The position numbers were made by a program, and so were the translations under genes. A stretch of DNA of 64,000 nucleotides, taken from positions 124,001 through 188,000 of the forward strand of contig NZ_BOMY01000025.1 in NCBI RefSeq assembly GCF_016862435.1. Direction: 5' to 3'. This document shows positions 1 to 8,445 of the stretch, piece after piece. The stretch is from Paractinoplanes tereljensis. GTDB taxonomy: Bacteria > Actinomycetota > Actinomycetes > Mycobacteriales > Micromonosporaceae. A model generated the notes under the pieces. The model saw only the letters and a program-made list of their open reading frames with translations. It was not told the origin of the DNA and searched no databases. Position 1 is the first letter of the stretch, and the number at the start of each line of letters is the position of its first letter.

Positions 1-150
1 CAGCTGCTCTACGGTTACCCGGCCGAGGTGATCGCCGAGGCCCGGCGGACCGCCGACGCTCTGTTCGCGATGATCGAACAGCGGCAGGAGCCGTTCGGCG
101 AGGTGGGCGACGCCTGGCTGACCCGTTTCACCGCCGAGCGCCACCCCTGA
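1..150 (+). CDS. C-terminal fragment of an unidentified protein
   Basis: The window opens inside a reading frame that runs to a TGA at 148-150, giving the last 49 residues of a protein and ending AERHP. The fragment is helical and charged, with an alanine/arginine-rich helix followed by a short tail. I see no motif that identifies a family. The gene ends 25 bp before the convergent stop of the transglutaminase gene, with no obvious terminator hairpin between them. Confidence 0.6.
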   Translation, partial: QLLYGYPAEVIAEARRTADALFAMIEQRQEPFGEVGDAWLTRFTAERHP

Positions 151-175
151 ATCAGGAGCGGCGCCCGGCAATGGG

Positions 176-2623
176 TCAGCGGCGGCCGGGCAGCAGCCGC
201 AGCGGGCTGAAGCGGGCCAGTGAGTCCCGCAGCCGGCCGGAGACGGTGACCGTGCGGGTCGAGGCCTCGGCCAGGGCCAGCCGCCACCGCAGCAGCACCG
301 ACGGCGGCAGCAGCACCGCCATCAGGCGGGTGCGGCGGTTGGCCGAGCGGGCCAGGCCCTTACGGACCGTGCCCAGCGCCGCCGTCAGCTCGCCGCCCTG
401 CATCGGCTGACGGGCGTACCGGGCCCGCTCCTCGGCCGTGCCGAGCAGGGCGGCCGCGGAGGCCGGCTGCTCGAGCAGGACCGCGTCCTGGATCAGCCGC
501 TGGGCGGTGACCCGGGGCGTCTCGGTCGGGTCGACCGGGATCCGGAAGTCGATCATCGTGTCGAGGAGCTCCTCCCAGGCGGCGTGGGCGTCCTCGCGGG
601 CGCGTGCCGCCTCGGGGGTGACCTCGATGTCGAGATCGACGCCGGCCCCACCGGACGCCGACAGCACCTTTGGTGTCCTGGGCACCGTCGCGGCGTGCCG
701 GTGCCGGCGCAGCAGAACCCGGCGCAGGGCCGGGATCAGCAGCAACGCGATCAGCAGGGCCACGATGCCGAAGATCCACAGGGTGGTCGACGACGTGCCG
801 CCGCCGGTCGTGTCGAAGGCGCTGGAGCCGGCCGTGTTGTTGCCGCCCCGGTCGGCTTCGTCGGGGCCGTTCGCGGCGGCCGACGGGTTGGTGCCGGGCG
901 CTGCCGCCGACGTCGACGACGAGGCCGTCGGGATCGGGGCGTCGGTGTCCGGCGCGTAGTCGGAGCGGGCCGCGCCGAGCACGTTCGCCGCCGGGGTGGC
1001 GTCGAACGGGACCCAGCCGAAGCCCTGGAAGTAGACCTCGGTCCAGGCGTGCGCGTTGCGGTTGGTGATCGACCAGCCGCCGCTGTCGGGGGTGCCGCGG
1101 GTGAAGCCGAACGCGACCCGGGCCGGAATGCCGGCCACCCGGGCCAGCCAGGCCAGCGCCGCCGCGTACTGCTGGCAGTAGCCGACCTTGGTGCGCAGGA
1201 ACGCCGCGATGTCCGAGCTGTTGCCGGCCGACTGGGTGGACAGGCTGTAGGTGAACCCGTTGTCCTTGGAGAAGTAGTCGTACAGCGCCCGCATCTTGTC
1301 GTAGTCGGTGCTCTTGCCCTTGATCTTCTCGGCGACCAGGGCATCGACCTCGGCGTCGCGCGGGGTGTTGGTGTACTGCGTGCGCAGCGGGTTGTCCTTG
1401 CCGAGCGGGTCGGCGGTGCGCAGCTCGGTGGGGGTGTAACTCGCCCGTACGTAGTCGAACTCGTACTTCTTGCCCTTGGTCGTCTGCCGGTTGGAGAAGA
1501 TGACCTGCTGGTTGGGGTCGAAGGACCAGCCGCCGCCGATGTCACTGATCTGCACGGTGTTCGAGTAGATCGGCATCATGCTCTGCCGCAGCGCGTCGGT
1601 GACCTCGACCTCCGCGTGGTACTGCTGGAAGTCGCCGCCGGCGGTGCCGCCGCGCGGGTCGGGCAGGCCCCGGTTGACCGAGTTGCCGACCGGCGCGCGG
1701 TTGCCGAAGCCCAGGTTGGTGAGCTGGTCGGCGACCCCGAACCGCAGGTAGAACGGGTTCTTCTCGGTGGTCTTCAGCTTGATCAGCTGGGTGGTCTCGC
1801 TCTGCTGCAGCTGGCCGCTGAGCCCGGCGAACAGGCTGATCCGGCCGCCCGCGCCGTTGCCCGCCCCGGCTCCGCCGATCCCGCTGCCGCTCTGGGTGAT
1901 CTGCGACAGCAGGCCACCGCTGACGGTCGGCACCAGCAGCGGCAGCACGACCGCCGCGGCCACGCCCACCACGCCGAGCCGGCGGCCGGCCGCGGCCAGC
2001 GGGGAGGGTTCCCACACGTCCACGTCGCGGCCGTCGCCGGTGAACCGGCGGCCGAACCGGCGGACCCGGTCGACGTTGTCGGAGACCAGCAGCCACATGA
2101 AGCCGACCGCGCCGATGATGAACGGCAGCACCGGCACGCTGTCGACGTAGACGGCCACCGGCACCGAGTAGATGGCCAGCATCGGCAGCCCGGCCAGGGC
2201 CGGGCGCCGGGCCACCACGGTGAGCAGGTCGACGGCGATCGCCACCGACCCGACCCCGAAGGTGGTGATGAACAGCAGGCCGTCGCGGTCGGGGACCGGC
2301 ACGCCGTACGACCGGGTGTCCTGGCCGGCCTGCTGGACCAGCTCGGCGAAGTGGGTGAAGGTGGCCGGCTGGGGGATCAGGATCTCGTGGCCGCTCGGGT
2401 ACATCCAGGTCAGGGTCAACAGCAGCACCAGGACCTCGGTGACCGCCACCGCCCAGACCGGGAACCGGAGGGTACGGGCGAGCAGTGCCGCCCCGGCGAT
2501 CAGGCCGACCGCGAGGATGCAGCGCAGCAGCCAGGCCCAACTGTCGAAGATGGACGAGATCGGCGCGGCCGCGAGCAGCGTGGCCCCGGCCGCGATGACG
2601 CCCAGTCGCCTGCGCCCGGTCAT
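176..2623 (-). CDS. TgpA-like transmembrane transglutaminase (DUF3488/DUF4129)
   Basis: This encodes about 815 aa. The N-terminal third carries about six hydrophobic segments. An extracytoplasmic transglutaminase-like core follows, with a plausible Cys-His-Asp triad: C483 in VGYCQQ, H525 in NAHAW and D541 in FDATP. Then come a Ser/Ala/Thr-rich linker, one more membrane segment (TTLWIFGIVALLIALL) and a cytoplasmic DUF4129-like tail. Family knowledge: such proteins sit with MoxR ATPases and DUF58 proteins, and the physiological substrate is generally unknown. The chosen ATG overlaps the stop of the DUF58 gene as ATGA, which implies translational coupling. A longer open frame extends upstream, but it lies entirely over the DUF58 gene and is not needed. 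Confidence 0.9.
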   Translation of the reverse strand: MTGRRRLGVIAAGATLLAAAPISSIFDSWAWLLRCILAVGLIAGAALLARTLRFPVWAVAVTEVLVLLLTLTWMYPSGHEILIPQPATFTHFAELVQQAGQDTRSYGVPVPDRDGLLFITTFGVGSVAIAVDLLTVVARRPALAGLPMLAIYSVPVAVYVDSVPVLPFIIGAVGFMWLLVSDNVDRVRRFGRRFTGDGRDVDVWEPSPLAAAGRRLGVVGVAAAVVLPLLVPTVSGGLLSQITQSGSGIGGAGAGNGAGGRISLFAGLSGQLQQSETTQLIKLKTTEKNPFYLRFGVADQLTNLGFGNRAPVGNSVNRGLPDPRGGTAGGDFQQYHAEVEVTDALRQSMMPIYSNTVQISDIGGGWSFDPNQQVIFSNRQTTKGKKYEFDYVRASYTPTELRTADPLGKDNPLRTQYTNTPRDAEVDALVAEKIKGKSTDYDKMRALYDYFSKDNGFTYSLSTQSAGNSSDIAAFLRTKVGYCQQYAAALAWLARVAGIPARVAFGFTRGTPDSGGWSITNRNAHAWTEVYFQGFGWVPFDATPAANVLGAARSDYAPDTDAPIPTASSSTSAAAPGTNPSAAANGPDEADRGGNNTAGSSAFDTTGGGTSSTTLWIFGIVALLIALLLIPALRRVLLRRHRHAATVPRTPKVLSASGGAGVDLDIEVTPEAARAREDAHAAWEELLDTMIDFRIPVDPTETPRVTAQRLIQDAVLLEQPASAAALLGTAEERARYARQPMQGGELTAALGTVRKGLARSANRRTRLMAVLLPPSVLLRWRLALAEASTRTVTVSGRLRDSLARFSPLRLLPGRR

Positions 2624-3918
2624 CGGATCACCCCGCCGACCGTCTCGGCCATCGCGGCCCGCCAGGCGAACCCGCTCGAGCCACGGGCCGCGGCCGGCCA
2701 CAGGTCGGGCAGGGTGGCGCCGTGCGTGACCGGCACCGACCGCCAGCCGGAGTGCACCAGGGCGAGCGCCGCGGCGGCGTGCTCCCGGTCGGCCTCCTGC
2801 CGTTCGCCGGCCGTCATCGACACCCAGGTGGAGCTGTCGATGGCGAAGCCGATGCAGGTCGCGCCGTTGCCGCGCAGCCCGGCCAGCAACTCGGCCTCGG
2901 CCACCGTGAGCGAGCCGAAGATGCCGATCACCAGGCCGCCGTCGGACCGCCGGCGCACCTGCTCGACCAGGACCGAGATGTCGCCGTTCTGGGCGAGCTT
3001 CGCGTCGGCGAGGGTGTCCAGGATCACGCCCTCGCCGGCCACCTCGGCGGCGTCGATGTCGACGCCCGAGCCGGTGACCAGGCGCAGCTTGTAACCGGCG
3101 TGCCGCAGGTGCATGGCGATGCTGGCGGTGGCCGACACCGCCCATTCGAAGCTGGCGGTCGGGCCCTCGCCGCGGTGGGCGTAGACCCGGGTGTCCAGCA
3201 CCACGGTGGCCCGGCTCTCCCAGGGCTGTTCCTCGCGGCGCACCATCAGTTCGCCGGTGCGGGCGGTGGACCGCCAGTGCACCCGGCGCAGGTCGTCGCC
3301 GCGACGGTATTCACGGGTCGCGGCGTCGTCCTCACCGTGCACCGCGACCGACCGGGCGCGGCTGTCGCCGGTGCCGGCGTATTCCCCGGCCAGGCGCACC
3401 GTGGGCAGCGGGATCACCTGCGGGATGACGGTGAGCCGGTCGACGCTCGGGAACGAGCGGGTCAGTTCGCACAGGCCGAACGGGTCGGTCAGCCGGATGA
3501 CCAGCGGGCCGATCGGGTAGCGGCCGCGCACGTCGGCACGCACCGTGTACGCCACCGAGCTGGCCTGGTGCGAGCCGAGCCGCTCCAGGACCACCCGGGG
3601 GCGGCTGCCCAGGGCGTACGGCAACTTGTCCTCCAGCAGCAGGGTGCCGGTGGGCAGCCGGGACATGTTCTGCAGGCGCAGGATGACCCGGGCGCTGGAG
3701 CCGACCGGGGCCCGGCCCGGTTCCAGCGACCGGGTGCAGGCCAGCTTGTAGCGGCTGCGACCGACGTACGCCGCGGCGAGCAACGGCAGCGCCGCGAGCA
3801 GCACCGCCACCCGCAGCAGGTCGCGTTCGCCCAGGACGATCGCCGAGATGCCGGCCGCCGCCGCGGCGGCCAGGAACGATCGGCCGCGCGTGGTGAGTCC
3901 CCGCAAGGCCTCTCGCAT
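2620..3918 (-). CDS. DUF58 domain protein
   Basis: This encodes about 432 aa. Two hydrophobic segments lie near the N terminus (residues about 12-50). A soluble region follows with the DUF58 hallmark GDDLRRVHWRSTARTG and then a VWA-like fold. The domain is typically encoded between a MoxR ATPase and a transglutaminase-like membrane protein, as here. The ATG at 3918 lies 2 nt after the moxR stop, and the gene ends in an ATGA overlap with the transglutaminase gene, so the three form one tight operon. The role is unproven; MoxR-DUF58 pairs are thought to act in protein-complex assembly or envelope maturation. Confidence 0.9.
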   Translation of the reverse strand: MREALRGLTTRGRSFLAAAAAAGISAIVLGERDLLRVAVLLAALPLLAAAYVGRSRYKLACTRSLEPGRAPVGSSARVILRLQNMSRLPTGTLLLEDKLPYALGSRPRVVLERLGSHQASSVAYTVRADVRGRYPIGPLVIRLTDPFGLCELTRSFPSVDRLTVIPQVIPLPTVRLAGEYAGTGDSRARSVAVHGEDDAATREYRRGDDLRRVHWRSTARTGELMVRREEQPWESRATVVLDTRVYAHRGEGPTASFEWAVSATASIAMHLRHAGYKLRLVTGSGVDIDAAEVAGEGVILDTLADAKLAQNGDISVLVEQVRRRSDGGLVIGIFGSLTVAEAELLAGLRGNGATCIGFAIDSSTWVSMTAGERQEADREHAAAALALVHSGWRSVPVTHGATLPDLWPAAARGSSGFAWRAAMAETVGGVIR

Positions 3919-3920
3919 GA

Positions 3921-4970
<1,050 letters not shown>

Positions 4971-5152
4971 GGGCCTCCTCCAAGTCGTTCTCGCCGCATT
5001 CCAGCGGCTCCGGCGCCGCGGAAAATAGGGCAGCGAAGAGTGCGCGGGCCGTCCAGGACGCGCCCGTCCCCACAGGTTAGCCCGATCACACCAACTCGCC
5101 GAGTGTCGCCGTCCGTCGCCATTCGGCGACCGTCAACCAGACACGAATATCG

Positions 5153-5196
5153 GATAGGTAAAGAATCAGACATCGGTCTAGTTGCATTTACCGATC
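5153..5196. promoter_or_regulatory. Imperfect dyad in the moxR / M36 protease divergent region
   Basis: Two 10-bp arms, GATAGGTAAA (5153-5162) and TTTACCGATC (5187-5196), are inverted with one mismatch and a 24-bp spacer. A nested ATCGGT/ACCGAT pair (5172-5177 and 5190-5195) lies inside. The site sits between two divergent genes, which suits an operator. No regulator gene is adjacent, so the binding protein is unknown. Confidence 0.3.
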
Positions 5197-5259
5197 TTCA
5201 GACAGAGTCAGCCATCGACGGGCGCCACCATCGGGCGCTCGGCCGAGAGGGGCTTAACT

Positions 5260-8130
5260 TTGAGACCGTTATCCGTACCGTCCGTGACCCGGCGGGTCGG
5301 GGCGGCGACCGCAGGCGTGTTCTTGCTGGCAGGACTGTTGCCGGCAACCGCGCAGGCCGCACCGGACCCGGCGAAGGCCGCCGCCACCGACCGCAAGCAG
5401 GCGGACCGCCGCGCCGACTACGACAGCCGGGACAGCCTCGGCGCCGCCGCGGCGGCCCAGCCGACCGCCGCACTGGCCGCCAAGGTCGTTCCGCAGGCGT
5501 CGGCCACGGCGGTCAACAAGCTGCGTGATTCGCTCGGCGTGCAGGGCATCGTCGACGTGGACAAATCGACCGGAACGCCCCGCCGGGTCGCCAAGCTCGA
5601 CGGTTTCCTGACCGCCAAGAGCAAGGCCAAGCCGGAGAAGATCGCCCGGGACTACCTGGCCGCGCACGCGGACGTGTTCGGCCTGGACGCCGGCACGATC
5701 GCCAACCTCACCCTGCGCCAGGACTACGTCGACATCGAGGGCACCCACCACCTCAGCTTCGTGCAGAGCGTCGGCGGTGTCCCGGTCTTCGGCAACGGCC
5801 TGAAGGCACATATCACCTCCGATGGGCAGCTCGTCCAGCTCGACGGTGCGCCGCTGCGGCAGCTCCCGGCAGCGGCCGGCACTGCGAAAATCACGGCGGC
5901 CGGTGCGCGGGCGGCCGCGGTGAAGGACGTCTTCGGCACGTCCGCCGCCAAGGTCACCACGACCGACACGGGCGCCGTCAAGAAGACAAACTTCTCCGAC
6001 GGCGGCAACGCCAAGCTGGTCTGGTTCCAGGCCGCCGGCGGGGCCCGCCTGGCCTGGCAGACCATCGCGGTCGACGAGGGTTACGTGCACGTCGTCGACG
6101 CGGCCAGCGGCGAGATCCTGTACCGGCAGAACACCGTCGACGCCGACTCGGCCGAGACCTGGACCAACTACCCGGGCGCGGCCAAGGGTGGCGTCCAGAA
6201 GAAGGTCAGCCTCAGCAAGTGGCTGCCGAACAACTCGCCGCGGCTGGCCGGCAACGTCGCGCACGTCTACTCGGACGTCAACGACGACGATGTCGCCAAC
6301 CCGGCCGAGGAGGTCCTGCCATCCGGGAAGAAGAGCTTCGACTTCCCGTTCACCGACTTCTCGGCGACCGTCGGCGGTAACTGCTCGGCGACCAACCCCT
6401 GCTCCTGGGACCCGAACACGCCCAACTCGTGGCAGGTCAACCGGGCCCAGAACGCCACCCAGATGTACTACTTCCTGGGCACCTGGCACGACCACCTGCT
6501 GAGCAAGCCGATCGGCTTCACCCGCACCGCCGGCAACTTCGAGGCGGTCGACGGTGACGCGGTGCAGGGCCAGTCGGACGACGGCGCGAACACCGCGAAC
6601 GGGCTGCCCGACGGCAACCACGTCGACAACGCCAACATGAACACCCCGCCGGACGGCACCCCGCCGACCATGCAGATGTACCTGTTCCTGCCGGACGACC
6701 TGTTCATCGCCGGCAACTCCGGCGACGAGGCCGACATCGTGTACCACGAGTACACGCACGGCCTGTCCAACCGGCTCGTGGTCGACGCCAACGGCAACTC
6801 CACCCTCGGCAACGTGCAGGCCGGCTCGATGGGTGAGGCCTGGAGCGACTGGTACGCGATGGACTACCTGATCAACGAGGGCCTGGAGAAGGACACCTCG
6901 AAGATCGGTGACGTCCTGGTCGGCAAGTACATCACCAACAACAGCACGATCCGCAGCGAGGCGCTCGACTGCACCGTCGACGCGCCCGCCACCGCCTGCC
7001 CCGGCACCGTCGGCGCCGGCCCCGGCGGCTACACCTACGGTGACTTCGGCCGGGTCTCCTCGCGAGGCGCCGAGGTGCACGCGGACGGCGAGATCTGGGC
7101 CCAGACGCTGTGGGACCTGCGCAAGGCGATCGGCAGCAAGCAGGCCGAGTCGCTGGTGACCCGGGCCATGGAGCTGTCCCCGGAGAACCCGTCCTTCCTG
7201 GACGAGCGCAACTCGATCCTCGCGGCCGACCTGGTGGTCAACGGCGGCAAGCTGTCCAAGACCATCTGGAAGGTGTTCGCCAAGCGCGGCATGGGCTACT
7301 TCGCGGCCTCGCTGGACGGCAACGACGGGGCTCCGGTCGAGGACTTCTCGGTGCCGCCGGCGGCGAACACCCCGAAGGGCGCGCTCACCGGCAAGGTGAC
7401 CGACCAGGACACCGCCGGCCCGGTCGCCGGTCTTACCGTCGGTTTCGGCGGCCACGTCTCCGGCTTCGCCGGCGACCTCTCGGCCACCACGGCCGCGGAC
7501 GGCACGTACACCATCTCCGGGATCATCCCCGGGACGTACGCCAAGGTCTTCGCGAAGGGCGCCGGGTACGACCAGCAGGTCGCCACGTTGTCGATCCCGT
7601 CGCACACGGTCCGCAAGGACTGGGTGGTCCGCAAGGACTGGGCGGCGTCGAGCGGCGGCGGCACAGTGGTCGACTTCACCGGCCCGGACTACTCGCCGTA
7701 CGGCTGTGGCCCGGCCAAGCTGATCGACAACTCGCAGATCTCCGGCTGGGGTTCGGATGTCGCCGCCGACGGGCAGTGGATCATCCTCCAGCTGGGCGCC
7801 AAGGTGAACATCGCCGAGCTGGTGATCAACCCGTCCGCGACCTGTGGTGACGACACCACCGCGTCGACCGGCGGGTACCGGGTGGAGACCTCGGCCGACG
7901 GCACGACCTGGGCCGCGGCGGCGTCCGGCACCTTCCCGGACGGCACCGTCACGCCCACCGCGGTCGCGCTGGCCGCGGGTACCGGCACCGGCGTCGAGTA
8001 CATCCGCTACACGATGCTGACGACGCAGGGCCAGGACGCCGGGCTCTGCCCGGCCGACCAGCCCCCGGCGTTCAGCGGCTGCGTCTTCCAGGACTCGACC
8101 GAGCTCGCGGTCTACGGAGGCGCTGCGTAA
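5260..8130 (+). CDS. Secreted M36 (fungalysin) zinc metalloprotease with C-terminal accessory domains
   Basis: This encodes about 956 aa from the TTG at 5260, preceded by GAGAGG about 9 nt upstream. That start gives a normal signal peptide (basic N-terminus, GVFLLAGLLPATAQA, cleavage after AQA); an ATG at 5182 would add 26 unlikely residues. An FTP/PepSY-type propeptide follows. The catalytic domain has the zinc motif H496-E-Y-T-H500 and a third ligand E526 in GEAWSD, the M36/gluzincin arrangement. After about residue 705 there is a carboxypeptidase-regulatory-like beta domain (GALTGKVTDQDTAGP ... DGTYTISGIIPGTY), then a discoidin/F5-8 C-like domain with substrate-binding character. The likely role is extracellular protein degradation. 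Confidence 0.93.
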   Translation: MRPLSVPSVTRRVGAATAGVFLLAGLLPATAQAAPDPAKAAATDRKQADRRADYDSRDSLGAAAAAQPTAALAAKVVPQASATAVNKLRDSLGVQGIVDVDKSTGTPRRVAKLDGFLTAKSKAKPEKIARDYLAAHADVFGLDAGTIANLTLRQDYVDIEGTHHLSFVQSVGGVPVFGNGLKAHITSDGQLVQLDGAPLRQLPAAAGTAKITAAGARAAAVKDVFGTSAAKVTTTDTGAVKKTNFSDGGNAKLVWFQAAGGARLAWQTIAVDEGYVHVVDAASGEILYRQNTVDADSAETWTNYPGAAKGGVQKKVSLSKWLPNNSPRLAGNVAHVYSDVNDDDVANPAEEVLPSGKKSFDFPFTDFSATVGGNCSATNPCSWDPNTPNSWQVNRAQNATQMYYFLGTWHDHLLSKPIGFTRTAGNFEAVDGDAVQGQSDDGANTANGLPDGNHVDNANMNTPPDGTPPTMQMYLFLPDDLFIAGNSGDEADIVYHEYTHGLSNRLVVDANGNSTLGNVQAGSMGEAWSDWYAMDYLINEGLEKDTSKIGDVLVGKYITNNSTIRSEALDCTVDAPATACPGTVGAGPGGYTYGDFGRVSSRGAEVHADGEIWAQTLWDLRKAIGSKQAESLVTRAMELSPENPSFLDERNSILAADLVVNGGKLSKTIWKVFAKRGMGYFAASLDGNDGAPVEDFSVPPAANTPKGALTGKVTDQDTAGPVAGLTVGFGGHVSGFAGDLSATTAADGTYTISGIIPGTYAKVFAKGAGYDQQVATLSIPSHTVRKDWVVRKDWAASSGGGTVVDFTGPDYSPYGCGPAKLIDNSQISGWGSDVAADGQWIILQLGAKVNIAELVINPSATCGDDTTASTGGYRVETSADGTTWAAAASGTFPDGTVTPTAVALAAGTGTGVEYIRYTMLTTQGQDAGLCPADQPPAFSGCVFQDSTELAVYGGAA

Positions 8131-8139
8131 CACAGTACC

Positions 8140-8240
8140 GGCGATTGCCGCCGGTGAGATGGCACGCGGTTCCCAGCGCCCGCGGGGTTTGCGGGTGTTG
8201 GGAACCGCGAGTCATCTCGCTGGCCTAAAAGGCAATCGCC
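8140..8240. repeat. Very long three-part hairpin downstream of the protease gene
   Basis: Three nested inverted arms form one extended stem: 8140-8149 with 8231-8240 (10 bp, perfect); 8150-8161 with 8213-8224 (12 bp, two G-U pairs); 8165-8183 with 8191-8209 (19 bp, two G-U pairs). The loop is 7 nt (8184-8190), with one 3x3 internal loop and one 6-nt bulge. That is about 41 paired positions. No T-run follows, so it is not a simple intrinsic terminator. It begins 9 nt after the protease stop codon and could end or stabilise that transcript. Confidence 0.7.
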
Positions 8241-8274
8241 CCGCGGAGCGAAGCGGAGCCAGCCAGCTCAGTGA

Positions 8275-8306
8275 TACCGGTCGCCGTCTGCGGGCGGCGA
8301 CCGGTA
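8275..8306 (+). promoter_or_regulatory. 12-bp hairpin just upstream of the leuS leader peptide
   Basis: TACCGGTCGCCG (8275-8286) is perfectly inverted at 8295-8306 around an 8-nt loop. It ends 2 nt before the first ATG of the leader ORF, so in RNA it would sit against the leader's ribosome entry site. It may be part of the leuS leader RNA architecture; its function is inferred from position only. Confidence 0.45.
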
Positions 8307-8308
8307 CC

Positions 8309-8368
8309 ATGCAAGCCATGGCCCGGCCGTTCCTGCTTCTTAGCCGGCCGTGCTGCCTCCGCCGCTAG
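8309..8368 (+). CDS. Putative leader peptide with a Leu-Leu-Leu run, upstream of leuS
   Basis: This short ORF has two in-frame ATGs (8309 and 8318) and ends TAG at 8366-8368. From the second ATG the peptide is MARPFLLLSRPCCLRR. Four of 16 residues are Leu, three of them consecutive. Two of those use CTT, a rare codon in this GC-rich genome, as expected if ribosome speed there reports charged tRNA-Leu. An intrinsic terminator follows 19 nt after the stop codon, before leuS. I infer a leucine-sensing attenuation leader. The Cys-Cys pair could matter too. No conservation test was possible. Confidence 0.5.
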   Translation: MQAMARPFLLLSRPCCLRR

Positions 8369-8387
8369 TTGCGGGCACAGCACGGCG

Positions 8388-8413
8388 AACCCCTCCTGCG
8401 TGAGGGGTTTTTT
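8388..8413 (+). terminator. Intrinsic terminator / attenuator in the leuS leader
   Basis: AACCCCTC (8388-8395) pairs with GAGGGGTT (8402-8409) around a 6-nt loop, and the T-run extends to 8413. It lies 32 bp upstream of the leuS start and downstream of the leader ORF, so readthrough is required to express leuS from any promoter before it. A second hairpin, CCGTGCTG/CAGCACGG (8348-8355 with 8378-8385), overlaps the end of the leader ORF. I could not find an obvious antiterminator that excludes the terminator stem. Confidence 0.7.
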
Positions 8414-8445
8414 CGTGCCCATCGACTGATTGAGATGCCGACACC

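Noticed and set aside
584..3094. Long forward open frames opposite the transglutaminase operon
   Set aside because: They are low-complexity Arg/Gly/Ala translations caused by high GC on the strand opposite real genes, with no domains or ribosome sites.
8191..8215. T-box-like GGGAACCGCG upstream of leuS
   Set aside because: It is the 3' arm of the long hairpin at 8140-8240 and lies almost 180 nt before the terminator. No adjoining antiterminator or specifier loop is visible.
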